Assembly (NCBI GenBank): GCA_902536455.1 | Contig: CACAXN010000011.1 | Coordinates: 1 to 37,791, forward strand | Direction: 5' to 3' | Source of the DNA: an uncultured Prochlorococcus sp. | GTDB lineage: Bacteria; Cyanobacteriota; Cyanobacteriia; PCC-6307; Cyanobiaceae | Length of the DNA stretch: 37,791 nucleotides | Shown here: positions 17,786 through 26,839 of the stretch, piece by piece | Position numbering within the stretch: position 1 is the stretch's first letter | How the letters are laid out: each line of letters begins with the position of its first letter | The notes under the pieces: model-generated | Told to the model about the DNA's origin: nothing | Seen by the model: the letters and a program-made list of their open reading frames with translations, nothing else | The model's database searches: none | Translations under genes and position numbers: made by a program

Positions 17786-18901
17786 TTAACTTATATCTTT
17801 TTTATTTTGCCTTAATCTAAGAAACTCAGGAATACTTGCTCCTGACTCTTTATTTTCCGACAAATTATATAACGGTTGATTGGATAATCTGTTTTTTATT
17901 CTTTGCTGATTTAATGGTTGATTTGTTTCGAATCCCGTTGCAATAACAGTAACTTGTATTTCCCCTTCCATTGCCTCGTCAACCACTGCACCAACAATAA
18001 TATTTGCTTCTTGATCAACTACATCGTAAATAATTTCAGATGCGGAGGTCATGTCTTCTAAAGTCATGTCTTTACCACCAGTAATATTTATAACGCAGCC
18101 TTTGGCGCCATCTATTCTCGCTGCTTCCAATAAAGGACTATTCATTGCTGCCTGGGCTGCCTCTAATGCTCGCGATCTTCCTGAACCTATACCTATTCCA
18201 AGAAGGGCCGTACCTGCCTCTGTCATGACCGATCTTATATCTGCGAAATCAACATTAACTAGTCCTGGGCAAGTAATTATGTCACTGATTCCTTTGACTC
18301 CCATCCTTAAAACATCATCAGCATTCCTAAATGCTTCTTGAAGGGGAGCTCCTGAAATTACATCTTTTAACCTATCGTTTGGAATGACTATCAAGGTATC
18401 TACATTTTCAGCTAATCTTGCTATTCCTTCTTCTGCTTGACGCATTCTTCTTTTCCCTTCAAAAGAAAATGGTTTGGTTACTATACCTACCGTTAACGCC
18501 CCACTTTGTTTGGCAACTTCAGCGACTACCGGAGCTGCACCTGTACCAGTTCCACCACCCATCCCAGCGGCTATAAAAACTAGATCGGAACCCTCTAATG
18601 CTTGTTGAAGTTCTTCTTTTGATTCTTCAGCAGCTTTTTGGCCAATACTTGGATTACCTCCTGCACCTAAACCTCTTGTAAGGTTTTGACCTAGTTGGAC
18701 TCTACTTTCTGCAGAGGATTGTAAGAGTGCTTGTGCATCAGTATTAAGAACTCTGAATGATACACCCTCTAGATCACTATTTATCATTCTGTTAACTGCG
18801 TTACTTCCTCCACCGCCAACGCCAATAACTTCTATTTTGGCGTTTTGACTTGGAAGGATTTCACTCGATTGATCAAAGTTTGGATTGTTACCGAAGCTCA
18901 T
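17786..18901 (-). CDS. ftsZ: Cell division protein FtsZ
   Basis: The tubulin-like GTPase that forms the division ring. The tubulin signature GGGTGTG is at residues 115-121, with the N-terminal nucleotide loop [10 protein letters not shown] at about 28-37 and the T7 loop region NVDFADIR. The conserved C-terminal peptide IPEFLR at 357-362 is present, the site bound by ring-anchoring proteins, followed by a short basic tail. The 371 residues have a short linker between core and tail, as expected in Prochlorococcus. It is 179 bases downstream of ftsQ, with an inverted repeat between them. Confidence 0.97.
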   Translation of the reverse strand: MSFGNNPNFDQSSEILPSQNAKIEVIGVGGGGSNAVNRMINSDLEGVSFRVLNTDAQALLQSSAESRVQLGQNLTRGLGAGGNPSIGQKAAEESKEELQQALEGSDLVFIAAGMGGGTGTGAAPVVAEVAKQSGALTVGIVTKPFSFEGKRRMRQAEEGIARLAENVDTLIVIPNDRLKDVISGAPLQEAFRNADDVLRMGVKGISDIITCPGLVNVDFADIRSVMTEAGTALLGIGIGSGRSRALEAAQAAMNSPLLEAARIDGAKGCVINITGGKDMTLEDMTSASEIIYDVVDQEANIIVGAVVDEAMEGEIQVTVIATGFETNQPLNQQRIKNRLSNQPLYNLSENKESGASIPEFLRLRQNKKDIS

Positions 18902-18986
18902 CTCTTAATAAGGATCTAATACTAGTCTTGGGTGCATTATGAACTCACTAAGCTCATATGTAGGAGTTTGTTGAGGAAAATCCTTA

Positions 18987-19011
18987 AAAATATTTATTTC
19001 ATAAATATTTT
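18987..19011. repeat. Perfect 11-bp inverted repeat between ftsQ and ftsZ
   Basis: AAAATATTTAT at 18987-18997 and ATAAATATTTT at 19001-19011 are exact reverse complements with a 3-base spacer. Read on the minus strand the hairpin ends in five T residues, so it might weaken transcription from ftsQ into ftsZ. It could equally be a protein-binding site upstream of ftsZ. It is purely AT, so chance has some weight. Confidence 0.5.
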
Positions 19012-19080
19012 GTTTAACTGCTAAACCCTCATCAACACTACAATAATTAAAAAAAATTATTTAAAATAAATTTCCTAATA

Positions 19081-19806
19081 TTAGGGTTTGAACACTTTTA
19101 TTTTTGGTTTGTTTGGGTCAGTAAGATCAAGATTATCTATTTTTTCAGAAAAATTATTTTTCTTTAATTCATTTTTTAGGTTATCGATTATTTGTAATTG
19201 ATAGTTTATTAAATTTAGATTAAATCCTAAGTATATTGTTTTTAAATCTTTTTCCTCAAGAGTTAGAAAACCATTTGGTGAAAAAGTGATGGCAATCAAT
19301 TCAAAATCATAATTCTTTTGGGCAATTAGAATTTCAGATAATACATTTTTAAATTTTTCTTTCCAACCAAAAACTTGTAAAGTTAGGTTGTCTAAATTTT
19401 CATAATCTATATTTTGTTTGCTGATAAAAATTCCTTCTTCATCAATAAATCCTGATATTTTTTTGTTATCTAATATTCTTTCACCGTAAGCTATTGGAGT
19501 TCTTGTATTAAGGTGAACCCTTAATCCAAAAGGTAATATTTGTCTGCTTACTGAAATATTCTTGAGAGATAAATTTTGTTTTAACTCTTTTTCTAAAAAA
19601 TTAGTATTAATTAAAATTAATCTGATTGGAAGTTTTAAAGATGAATTTTTTAATACATCACTTTGCTCGAATAATTTACTTCCAGAGATTATGATTTCAT
19701 GAACATTCACCTTTTTTAGTGTTTTTAGGGTTATAAAGCTTGTTGAAAATAAAAATACAATTAATAAAAAAAATCTTCTATTTTCGATTTTTTTTTGGTT
19801 TTTCAC
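19081..19806 (-). CDS. ftsQ: FtsQ-like division protein with POTRA domain
   Basis: A bitopic membrane protein of the divisome. It has a short basic N-terminus, one membrane helix at about residues 12-27, then a POTRA-like domain that begins with VNVHEIIISGSKLFEQSDVL, and a beta-rich FtsQ domain. The 241 residues are normal. Identity rests on this layout and on the ddl-ftsQ-ftsZ order, because FtsQ sequences diverge strongly. The start is GTG, overlapping the stop of the gene before it as GTGA, a coupled junction. Confidence 0.85.
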   Translation of the reverse strand: MKNQKKIENRRFFLLIVFLFSTSFITLKTLKKVNVHEIIISGSKLFEQSDVLKNSSLKLPIRLILINTNFLEKELKQNLSLKNISVSRQILPFGLRVHLNTRTPIAYGERILDNKKISGFIDEEGIFISKQNIDYENLDNLTLQVFGWKEKFKNVLSEILIAQKNYDFELIAITFSPNGFLTLEEKDLKTIYLGFNLNLINYQLQIIDNLKNELKKNNFSEKIDNLDLTDPNKPKIKVFKP

Positions 19807-20213
19807 AAATCACATCTAGCTTTTTCCATTAATTGGTCCATCCATTTTCTCGCTTGCTCTGCATCTGAAAATGGTACATCCATCTCTTTCCCATCACCTA
19901 CTAATCTTAACCTGCACTTACCTTGAGATTCGTTAGTTAAAGGCGCTTCTCCAGAAGTTAGTGCCATTAATTCTACTAATTCTAATTTCTTTATTGTAAA
20001 ACTATCTTTTTCTTCAAATTTGCCAGCTTCAAATGCGCTCCACTTTAACTTTCCATCTTTTAAGGATGCTGCACCTGAACTATCTAACTTACACAATTCA
20101 GAATCACACGCCCAGCTCCTAAAAAGATTTTGCCTTCTCCTTTCTAACCATCCCAGGGCAGTTAATAAAATGAAGATTAAAAGTATTGGTAACCAAAGAA
20201 GTCCATGCAACAT
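19803..20213 (-). CDS. Conserved membrane-anchored protein between ddl and ftsQ
   Basis: A 136-residue protein with one N-terminal helix at about residues 4-20 (GLLWLPILLIFILLTALGW), a basic stop-transfer LERRR, then a soluble domain of about 110 residues. The soluble part reads like a small beta-rich module ending in an amphipathic helix (DAEQARKWMDQLMEKA), reminiscent of a PH-like fold, but I cannot name the family. It starts 10 bases after ddl and overlaps ftsQ by four bases, which points to a division or cell-wall role by context only. Confidence 0.7.
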   Translation of the reverse strand: MLHGLLWLPILLIFILLTALGWLERRRQNLFRSWACDSELCKLDSSGAASLKDGKLKWSAFEAGKFEEKDSFTIKKLELVELMALTSGEAPLTNESQGKCRLRLVGDGKEMDVPFSDAEQARKWMDQLMEKARCDL

Positions 20214-20223
20214 TTGATTTAAA

Positions 20224-21291
20224 CTACAAATCTAAAGATACATCTACCAGTTTAGCCACAAGTTGTTCAATATTTAAACCTGAAGCTTTCCAAAGCATTG
20301 GAAACATACTGTTTTTTGTAAAACCAGGAATTGTATTTATTTCATTTAAAAAAATTTTATTTGAAGATTTTTCTAAAAAGAAATCTACTCTTGCAAAACC
20401 AAAAATATTTAGTGCTCTACAACTTTGTATAGCAATTTCTTTGATTTCTTTTGTGATTTTAGAATCTATTTGGGCTGGGATAATTATTTTATTATTTGAG
20501 TTGTATTTTGAATCGTAATCATACCAATCACTTTCGTACTTTACTTCGCCTATTTCAGAGGTTAAGAGCGTTGAATTCCCCATTATGCCGCATTCAATCT
20601 CCCTTACCTCTAAACCTTCCTCTATTATGATTCTTGGATCAATTTCCCTAGCCTTTTCTAATGCTGGTAAGAGGTCTGATTCATTTATAATTTTGGAGAT
20701 GCCAAGAGATGATCCAGAGTTCGATGGTTTAACAAAAATAGGAAAATTTAATTTTTTTAAAATTTCATTAATTATTTTATTTTTTACTACCTTATCGTTG
20801 AGATCTTCATTTTGAAAAAATAGATAATTAACTTGTGGAAGTTTAAAATTTGAGAAAATTGTTTTCATAAATATTTTATCCATTCCAATTGCAGAGCCAA
20901 TAATTCCGCATCCGACTAAAGGTTTATTTGTAAATCTAAGTAAGCCATGAATTGATCCGTCTTCACCATTAAATCCATGTAAAAGAGGAAACCAAACATC
21001 AACATTTTGAAATTCAATTCCGTCAAGGAAGTTAATTTTTTCTCGATTAACAATTTCTTGTTTTTTTGTTTTATTGTTTTCACTTTCATCAATTAGGATT
21101 TTTTCTGAACTATCGCTATCAAGCCAATCTCCATATTTGTTTATGTAAAAGGATCTAACTATAAAGCGTTCTTTGTTTATTTCTGAATTAAATGCTTGAT
21201 AAACTGTTTTCGCAGAGGATATGGACACTTCATGTTCATTGGAATTCCCGCCAAATATTAACCCAATACTTTTTTTCTTGCACCCGATCAT
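20224..21291 (-). CDS. ddl: D-alanine--D-alanine ligase
   Basis: An ATP-grasp ligase that makes the D-Ala-D-Ala end of the peptidoglycan precursor. Family motifs are present: IFGGNSNEHEVSISSA at the N-terminus, LLHGFNGEDGSIHGLL, the ATP-binding Lys in FPIFVKPSNSGSSLGISK, and the metal-binding FLNEINTIPGFT at the C-terminus. The 355 residues are the usual length. It is 11 bases downstream of miaB and starts the stretch ddl-unknown-ftsQ-ftsZ. Confidence 0.96.
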   Translation of the reverse strand: MIGCKKKSIGLIFGGNSNEHEVSISSAKTVYQAFNSEINKERFIVRSFYINKYGDWLDSDSSEKILIDESENNKTKKQEIVNREKINFLDGIEFQNVDVWFPLLHGFNGEDGSIHGLLRFTNKPLVGCGIIGSAIGMDKIFMKTIFSNFKLPQVNYLFFQNEDLNDKVVKNKIINEILKKLNFPIFVKPSNSGSSLGISKIINESDLLPALEKAREIDPRIIIEEGLEVREIECGIMGNSTLLTSEIGEVKYESDWYDYDSKYNSNNKIIIPAQIDSKITKEIKEIAIQSCRALNIFGFARVDFFLEKSSNKIFLNEINTIPGFTKNSMFPMLWKASGLNIEQLVAKLVDVSLDL

Positions 21292-21302
21292 TTAGAAAAA
21301 TA

Positions 21303-22697
21303 TCATAAATAAAGTTCGCCTGTTAAAGAAAAAGGTCTTGCTTCATTTATCCTGACATTTATCTCATCTCCCAATGAAAAATTAAAGTTAATGTTTTTGG
21401 GAATCTCTACGAAAGTTAATCTATTTGTTCTAGTTCTACCCATAATTTGCGAGGAATTTTTTGGATTTAAACCTTCTATTAAAACGCTTTCGATATTATT
21501 GATGTATCTTTGGTTTCTGCTCCGAGCAGTTTTTTCGACCAAGTCATTAATTTCCTGCAATCTAGCTTTTTTTACCTCTTCCGAAAGTTGATTCGACCAA
21601 ACAGCTGCAGGCGTGTTTGGTCTTGGAGAGTATGCAGCTGTATTCACTTGATCAAAGCCAATTTCTGATATTAGTTTTAATGTATCTTGATATTGTTGTT
21701 CGCTTTCTCCTGGGAAAGCGACTATTGCGTCAGCTGTGATTGATGCATCTGGCATTAATGATCTTATATTCTCGATAATATTTTTATACTTTTTGATAGT
21801 GTATCCTCTGGACATTTGCTTTAAAATTTCATCATTGCCACTTTGGAAGGGAATATGGAAATGTTCACAGACTTTGTCAAGATCATAACAAGCTTGAATC
21901 AACCTTTTTGAAAAATATCTTGGATGACTAGTAGCGAATCTTATTCTGCGAATGCCTTTAACATCATGAATATAGTAAAGGAGATCAGTTAAGGTGTTTT
22001 CTTTTCTCCCCTCTTTTGTAGTTCCTGGAAGATCTCTACCATAAGCATCAATATTCTGGCCCAAAAGAGTAATTTCTTTAAAATTATCATCAGCTAATTT
22101 TTGGATCTCACTTTTTATCGCATATGGATATCTTGATTGCTCTTTTCCTCTGACAGAGGGGACTACGCAATATGAACATCTTTCATTACATCCATAAATG
22201 ATATTAACCCAGCCACAAATAGAGCTTTCTCTTCTTGCACTAGTTATGTCTTCAGAAATGAAGGTTTCTTCTGTTGCAGCAACTTGATTCCCTAAATCAA
22301 CTTTTCCCAGAAGATTCTCAAGGTTATTTACATGTTGAGGTCCCATTACTAAGTCAAGTTCTGGGACTCTTCTTAATAAGGACTCTCCCTCTTGCTGAGC
22401 AAGGCAACCTGCGACAATAAGTTTCAGACTAGGTGTTTTGTGCTTTCTTTTTGCTTGTCTTCCAAGAAAGCTGTAAACTTTTTGCTCCGCATTATCTCTA
22501 ATTGTGCATGTATTGTACAAGACCAGATCGGCATTTAGTTCATTATTTGCTCTGGTATATCCCATTTTCTCTAATGTCCCAGCCATTCTCTCAGAATCAG
22601 CCTTGTTCATTTGGCATCCAAATGTGGTTATCCAATAACTGGAAGTAGTTGAATTCTTTTGAAAATTTTTTTCGTCTGGTTTTGTTTTTAATAGCAC
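21303..22697 (-). CDS. miaB: tRNA-2-methylthio-N6-dimethylallyladenosine synthase
   Basis: A radical SAM methylthiotransferase acting on A37 of tRNAs that read U-initial codons. The radical SAM cysteines are Cys170, Cys174 and Cys177 (GCNERCSYC). The auxiliary cluster cysteines are Cys28, Cys64 and Cys98 in the N-terminal MTTase domain. A TRAM domain closes the protein. The 464 residues are normal. The start is a GTG; the conserved core begins 20 residues later. A tRNA-His gene lies 73 bases upstream on the same strand. Confidence 0.95.
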   Translation of the reverse strand: MLLKTKPDEKNFQKNSTTSSYWITTFGCQMNKADSERMAGTLEKMGYTRANNELNADLVLYNTCTIRDNAEQKVYSFLGRQAKRKHKTPSLKLIVAGCLAQQEGESLLRRVPELDLVMGPQHVNNLENLLGKVDLGNQVAATEETFISEDITSARRESSICGWVNIIYGCNERCSYCVVPSVRGKEQSRYPYAIKSEIQKLADDNFKEITLLGQNIDAYGRDLPGTTKEGRKENTLTDLLYYIHDVKGIRRIRFATSHPRYFSKRLIQACYDLDKVCEHFHIPFQSGNDEILKQMSRGYTIKKYKNIIENIRSLMPDASITADAIVAFPGESEQQYQDTLKLISEIGFDQVNTAAYSPRPNTPAAVWSNQLSEEVKKARLQEINDLVEKTARSRNQRYINNIESVLIEGLNPKNSSQIMGRTRTNRLTFVEIPKNINFNFSLGDEINVRINEARPFSLTGELYL

Positions 22698-22770
22698 TTT
22701 GCTAGTAATTTTTTTATGATTCTTAAATTCAAAATTACAATTTAAAAAATTTTAATGCAATTTTTTTGAG

Positions 22771-22844
22771 GGCGAGCGAGGGGATTCGAACCCCCGAATA
22801 GCGGCGCCACAAGCCGCTGCCTTAACCACTTGGCGACGCCCGCC
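22771..22844 (-). tRNA. tRNA-His (GUG)
   Basis: Read on the minus strand, GCGGGCG pairs with CGCTCGC, and an extra 5' G faces a C at position 73, the histidine-specific G-1:C73 pair, which is encoded here. The anticodon stem GCGGC/GCCGC holds the loop TTGTGGC with anticodon GTG. The T arm has GGGGGTTCGAATCCCC. CCA is not encoded. The extra G is included in the 74-nt span. Confidence 0.96.
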
Positions 22845-22972
22845 TCACATTTATAAATTTAACAACTCAAGGGTAATTTTTCATAGTTATTTTTATCTTT
22901 TAGCTAAATTTGAATTATTTTCTAATTCAGTAAAGTTTTCTTATGATTTAAAATAAAAGAAAATTTAAAAAT

Positions 22973-24208
22973 TTGAGTAATTCCGGCACAGCTGAGGTTC
23001 TTATTCCCAGAAGCCTTTGTTTAATAGAAGAAATTGATAACCTCATTATTGATGTAGAGGATTTATGTTCTGTTTCCATTAGTTGGGAGGATGGATTTGT
23101 CTCTGAGTTAAAACCTTTAAAAAATAAAGTTACAAAACCAAAAAATATTTTATTCCCAAGATTTGTTGAATCGCATTCGCATTTTGATAAATCTTTTACA
23201 TGGGCGGATTTTCCTAACCTGGAATCAAACTATGAAGGAGCATTATCAGTAAATCTTGAAGAACATAAAACTAGAACTACAGATAAGGTTCTTGAAAGAG
23301 TTGAGAAATCATTAAAACTTGCTATAAGAAATGGATATCGAGCTATTAGAAGTCATATTGATACTTACGAAAGTCAATCAATTGATATTTGGATTGAACT
23401 TTTCAAATTACAAAAAAAATTTTCATCTGAGTTGACTTTACAATTCGTTGCTCTAGCCCCATTGGAATTTTGGGATACTTCTAATGGAGAAGAGTTGGCA
23501 AAAATATTTTCATCTTATGGAGGTATTTTAGGAGGTGTTATTGTTCCTCCTTTCAATAAAAAAAATACAAGCAAATTTATCGCAAATATGCTTCTTCTAG
23601 CGAGTAAATATAAATTAGAAATTGATTTGCACATAGATGAATCGATCATTGAGCCTGGAGCGGGAATAAAAGTTTTATTGGAGACAATCGAAAATTTAAA
23701 AATTAATAGTATTCCGATCACTTGTAGTCATTTGAGTAGTCTTATTTCTCTAAGTAATAGAGAGATTTTAAATTTAGGAGAAAAAATGGCTGAGAAAAAT
23801 ATTAAGGTTATTGCTTTACCCTTAACAAATTTTTGGCTGCTCAATCGAAGTAATAAAACTACTTCATTAAAAAGACCAGTTGCGCCAATAAAGCAATTAC
23901 AAAAATCACATGTGGATGTATCGCTTGGTAGTGATAATGTTCAAGACCCTTGGTACCCATTTGGTAATTTTGACCCTTTTTACATGTTGTCTTGCTCGAT
24001 GCCTATGCTTCAACTAAATCCCTGGGAGAGGATGACTCTATCTTCTATTTTTTTAGCTCCAAGCAGATTATTAAATTTAAAATGGGATGGTCTAATTAAA
24101 AAAGGTTGTCCTGCTGATTTTGTGATTTTAGATGCACAGAGATGGGCAGATGTTTTTTCGAGCAATTTAAAGAGAAAAGTATTTATAAACGGCGATTTAT
24201 ATTGCTAA
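22973..24208 (+). CDS. Amidohydrolase of the cytosine deaminase (CodA-like) group
   Basis: A 411-residue metal-dependent hydrolase. The metal-binding HxH is at 68-70 (ESHSHFDKS). Further along come LHIDES, TCSHLSS and GSDNVQDPWYPFG, which parallel the metal and substrate residues of CodA-like deaminases. It may deaminate cytosine or a related ring, but specificity cannot be read by eye. The only usable start is a TTG; an upstream in-frame ATG at 22943 is followed by a stop two codons later. It is 38 bases upstream of an FAD-linked oxidase on the same strand, probably one transcript. Confidence 0.82.
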   Translation: MSNSGTAEVLIPRSLCLIEEIDNLIIDVEDLCSVSISWEDGFVSELKPLKNKVTKPKNILFPRFVESHSHFDKSFTWADFPNLESNYEGALSVNLEEHKTRTTDKVLERVEKSLKLAIRNGYRAIRSHIDTYESQSIDIWIELFKLQKKFSSELTLQFVALAPLEFWDTSNGEELAKIFSSYGGILGGVIVPPFNKKNTSKFIANMLLLASKYKLEIDLHIDESIIEPGAGIKVLLETIENLKINSIPITCSHLSSLISLSNREILNLGEKMAEKNIKVIALPLTNFWLLNRSNKTTSLKRPVAPIKQLQKSHVDVSLGSDNVQDPWYPFGNFDPFYMLSCSMPMLQLNPWERMTLSSIFLAPSRLLNLKWDGLIKKGCPADFVILDAQRWADVFSSNLKRKVFINGDLYC

Positions 24209-24246
24209 TTGGCTAATTTATATACAAAGCATAAAAATTTTCATTA

Positions 24247-25599
24247 ATGATATCAAAACTTAAATTTATAGACAAATTTAGAAAAGTCAAAAACTTAGAG
24301 ATCATTGAAAATAAATCCGATGTAAAAAGACTTTCAAAAGATTTTTATAACTACTCTCCAATCCTTACTGAAAAATTAGACGAATGTATTGCTGATTTGG
24401 TGGTAAGACCTAGTGATCACAAAGCGGTAAAGGAAGTTGCAGAAATTTGTTGGGAATTATCTATCCCACTTACTTTAAGGGGTTCAGGTACAGGTAATTA
24501 TGGACAAGCTGTCCCATTATTTAAAGGAGTTGTAATGCAGATGAGCCTCTTTAATAAGTTAGAAGAATTTGATCCAGATACAGGCTTTGTAAAAGTACAG
24601 TCTGGCTGTGTTATGGGAGATTTGAATAAACAATTAGAGAAATATGGTAGAGAATTGAGGTTACTTCCTAGTACTTGGAAAACTGCAACAATTGGAGGTT
24701 TTATTGCAGGTGGATCAGGAGGTATTGGTTCCATTAGATGGGGATTTTTAAGAGATCCAGGAAATCTTATTGGTTTAGAGGCAGTAACTATGAATGAAAA
24801 ACCTGCATTATTAAAATTTGATGCTGAAGAATCCGAACCTCTTAATCATGCTTATGGGACTAATGGAATAATTACTTCTTTATTACTTGCTACTGATATC
24901 AAACGTAAGTGGTACTCATTAGTTATCGACTGTATTGAATTTGAAAAAACAATAGAAATATTAAAAACTCTTACTAGCGCAGCAATTGATCTGAAATTAG
25001 GAGCAATTCTTGAAGAAGAAATTGTAGATCAAATGCCAAAATGGTTTAAAGGCAAATCTAGAAGTCACAAGATATTAATACAATCTACTCTTGGAGGAAT
25101 AAAAACCATCGATCTAATTTGTAAAAAATTTAAAGTTGAATCTATCCTATTTGGGGAAGAAGAAAAGCTCGTGAATGGAATTTCTGAAGTCGTATGGAAT
25201 CATACAACTCTTCATATGAGGTCTAGGGACAAAAATTGGACGTATTTACAGATGCTTTTGCCACTTAATAATGAACTAGGATTAATTAATTCTATAAGAA
25301 AAAAATGGGGTAAAAAAGTTCTTTGGCATTTAGAGGCAGTTTCTCAACAAGGATCACCGCGATTAGCGGCTTTGCCTGTATTAAAATGGAATGGGGCAGA
25401 AGAATTAAAAGAAATAATGGAAGATTGCAAGAAACTTGGTGCGTTTATTTTTAATCCTCATGTTTTAACAGTTGAAGGAGGAGGTCTCGGAGTGGTGGAT
25501 GCAGATCAAGTAAAAGCGAAATTAAGATTTGATCCTAAAGGGCTATTAAATCCAGGAAAATTGGAAGGTTGGGAAGTGAAAGAACAATTTAAAATTTAA
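24247..25599 (+). CDS. FAD-linked oxidase (PCMH-type, GlcD-like)
   Basis: A flavoprotein of the vanillyl-alcohol oxidase/PCMH family. FAD-binding motifs are LRGSGTGNYGQ at residues 77-87 and ATIGGFIAGGSGGIGSIRWG at about 147-166. The C-terminus has the family ending LRFDPKGLLNPGKL. The 450 residues resemble GlcD-type glycolate or D-lactate dehydrogenases, but only one subunit is present and the substrate is not evident. It follows the amidohydrolase closely and its last four bases overlap the convergent folC. Confidence 0.85.
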   Translation: MISKLKFIDKFRKVKNLEIIENKSDVKRLSKDFYNYSPILTEKLDECIADLVVRPSDHKAVKEVAEICWELSIPLTLRGSGTGNYGQAVPLFKGVVMQMSLFNKLEEFDPDTGFVKVQSGCVMGDLNKQLEKYGRELRLLPSTWKTATIGGFIAGGSGGIGSIRWGFLRDPGNLIGLEAVTMNEKPALLKFDAEESEPLNHAYGTNGIITSLLLATDIKRKWYSLVIDCIEFEKTIEILKTLTSAAIDLKLGAILEEEIVDQMPKWFKGKSRSHKILIQSTLGGIKTIDLICKKFKVESILFGEEEKLVNGISEVVWNHTTLHMRSRDKNWTYLQMLLPLNNELGLINSIRKKWGKKVLWHLEAVSQQGSPRLAALPVLKWNGAEELKEIMEDCKKLGAFIFNPHVLTVEGGGLGVVDADQVKAKLRFDPKGLLNPGKLEGWEVKEQFKI

Positions 25600-26828
25600 C
25601 ATTTCTGTTTATTCGCAAATTTAATAAATTCAGCAACTAAAAAAATAGAACCTGTTAGAACAGGATGATTAGTCGGCCATTTTTTTAAAGAAAATAAATA
25701 CTCAATGGCAAGTTCAAAAGTTTTAAATTCAATTGTTTTTTGGAAGTCAATTTCTTTTATCTGATAGAGATCATTTAATTGCCAACTAGGTTGGTTTGGA
25801 ACTGGCACAAGTAATAAGTGATCATTTTTCTTTAGAAGTGTTTTTAATATTGCGTAAATATCTTTTTGTCTTTGGACACCTAAAATCCAATAAATTCCTT
25901 TATCTTCATTCTCCCAATTGCTTCGCTCATTAGAGAGTGCTTTTGCAGCAGGATAATTATGCGCACAATCTACAAGAATTTCTTTGCTTAAATAATTTAT
26001 TATTTCTAGCCTTCCATTCCAAGTTGTCTTTTTAAGACCTTCAGATATGTGTTTTTCTTTTATATTAAATCCCAAATTATTCAGCGCTTCAATTGCTCCA
26101 ACAGCTACTGAAGCATTTTGCTTTTGAAAAATTCCTTTTAATCCAAGCTCATAGCTGTTTGAAAATGAATCTTTCCATATAATTTTTGCTCCAACCTCTT
26201 TAACTTTTTTGGTTATTAAATTTTCAACTTGACTATTTTGTTTGCAAGAGATGACTATTGAGTTTTTTTCAATAACTGCTAATTTTTCTTTAGCAATTTT
26301 TTCAATCGTATCTCCAAGAAATTCTTTATGGTCTAAGCCAATATTCCCAATAGCAATTATTGGTCTTGATTTATGGGCTGTTGTCGCGTCTAATCGTCCC
26401 CCTAAGCCAGCTTCAAGAATGAGTAATTCAACTTTTTTATTGTCAAAAAAATTTAGTGCGCAGCAAATTATTTTTTCAAAAGGAGTTAATTCAAATGTTG
26501 AAAAATTTTTTTCTATTAATCTATAGATTTTTTCAAAATCACTTTTGCTAATATTTTTTTTATTAACTCTAATCCTCTCGCATATTTCCAAAAGATGAGG
26601 AGATGTCGTTACACCAAAATTCCTTTTAGCTTCAAAAAGTATACTTTCTAAAAATGCCGCGATTGATCCTTTCCCATTGGTTCCAATAATTTGTATCGCA
26701 GGGATATTTTCGCAAGGATTACCAAGTTTTTGAAGTGCTTTTTTAATTCTTGATAAACCTAACTTGATATTATCCCTTTCATATTTAGGTGATAATAATT
26801 CAAAAATTTTTAAATTTGCATTTTTCAA
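25596..26828 (-). CDS. folC: Folylpolyglutamate synthase / dihydrofolate synthase
   Basis: A Mur-ligase-type ATP-dependent enzyme that adds glutamate to dihydropteroate and folates. The P-loop GTNGKGS is at residues 49-55, and the family segments EAGLGGRLDATT and DCAHNYPAA are present. The 410 residues fit the bifunctional bacterial form. The start is a TTG with no nearby ATG. It lies 11 bases after argD on the same strand, so it is likely part of the tRNA-Leu-argD transcript. Confidence 0.93.
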   Translation of the reverse strand: MKNANLKIFELLSPKYERDNIKLGLSRIKKALQKLGNPCENIPAIQIIGTNGKGSIAAFLESILFEAKRNFGVTTSPHLLEICERIRVNKKNISKSDFEKIYRLIEKNFSTFELTPFEKIICCALNFFDNKKVELLILEAGLGGRLDATTAHKSRPIIAIGNIGLDHKEFLGDTIEKIAKEKLAVIEKNSIVISCKQNSQVENLITKKVKEVGAKIIWKDSFSNSYELGLKGIFQKQNASVAVGAIEALNNLGFNIKEKHISEGLKKTTWNGRLEIINYLSKEILVDCAHNYPAAKALSNERSNWENEDKGIYWILGVQRQKDIYAILKTLLKKNDHLLLVPVPNQPSWQLNDLYQIKEIDFQKTIEFKTFELAIEYLFSLKKWPTNHPVLTGSIFLVAEFIKFANKQKC

Positions 26829-26839
26829 AATTTAAATTG

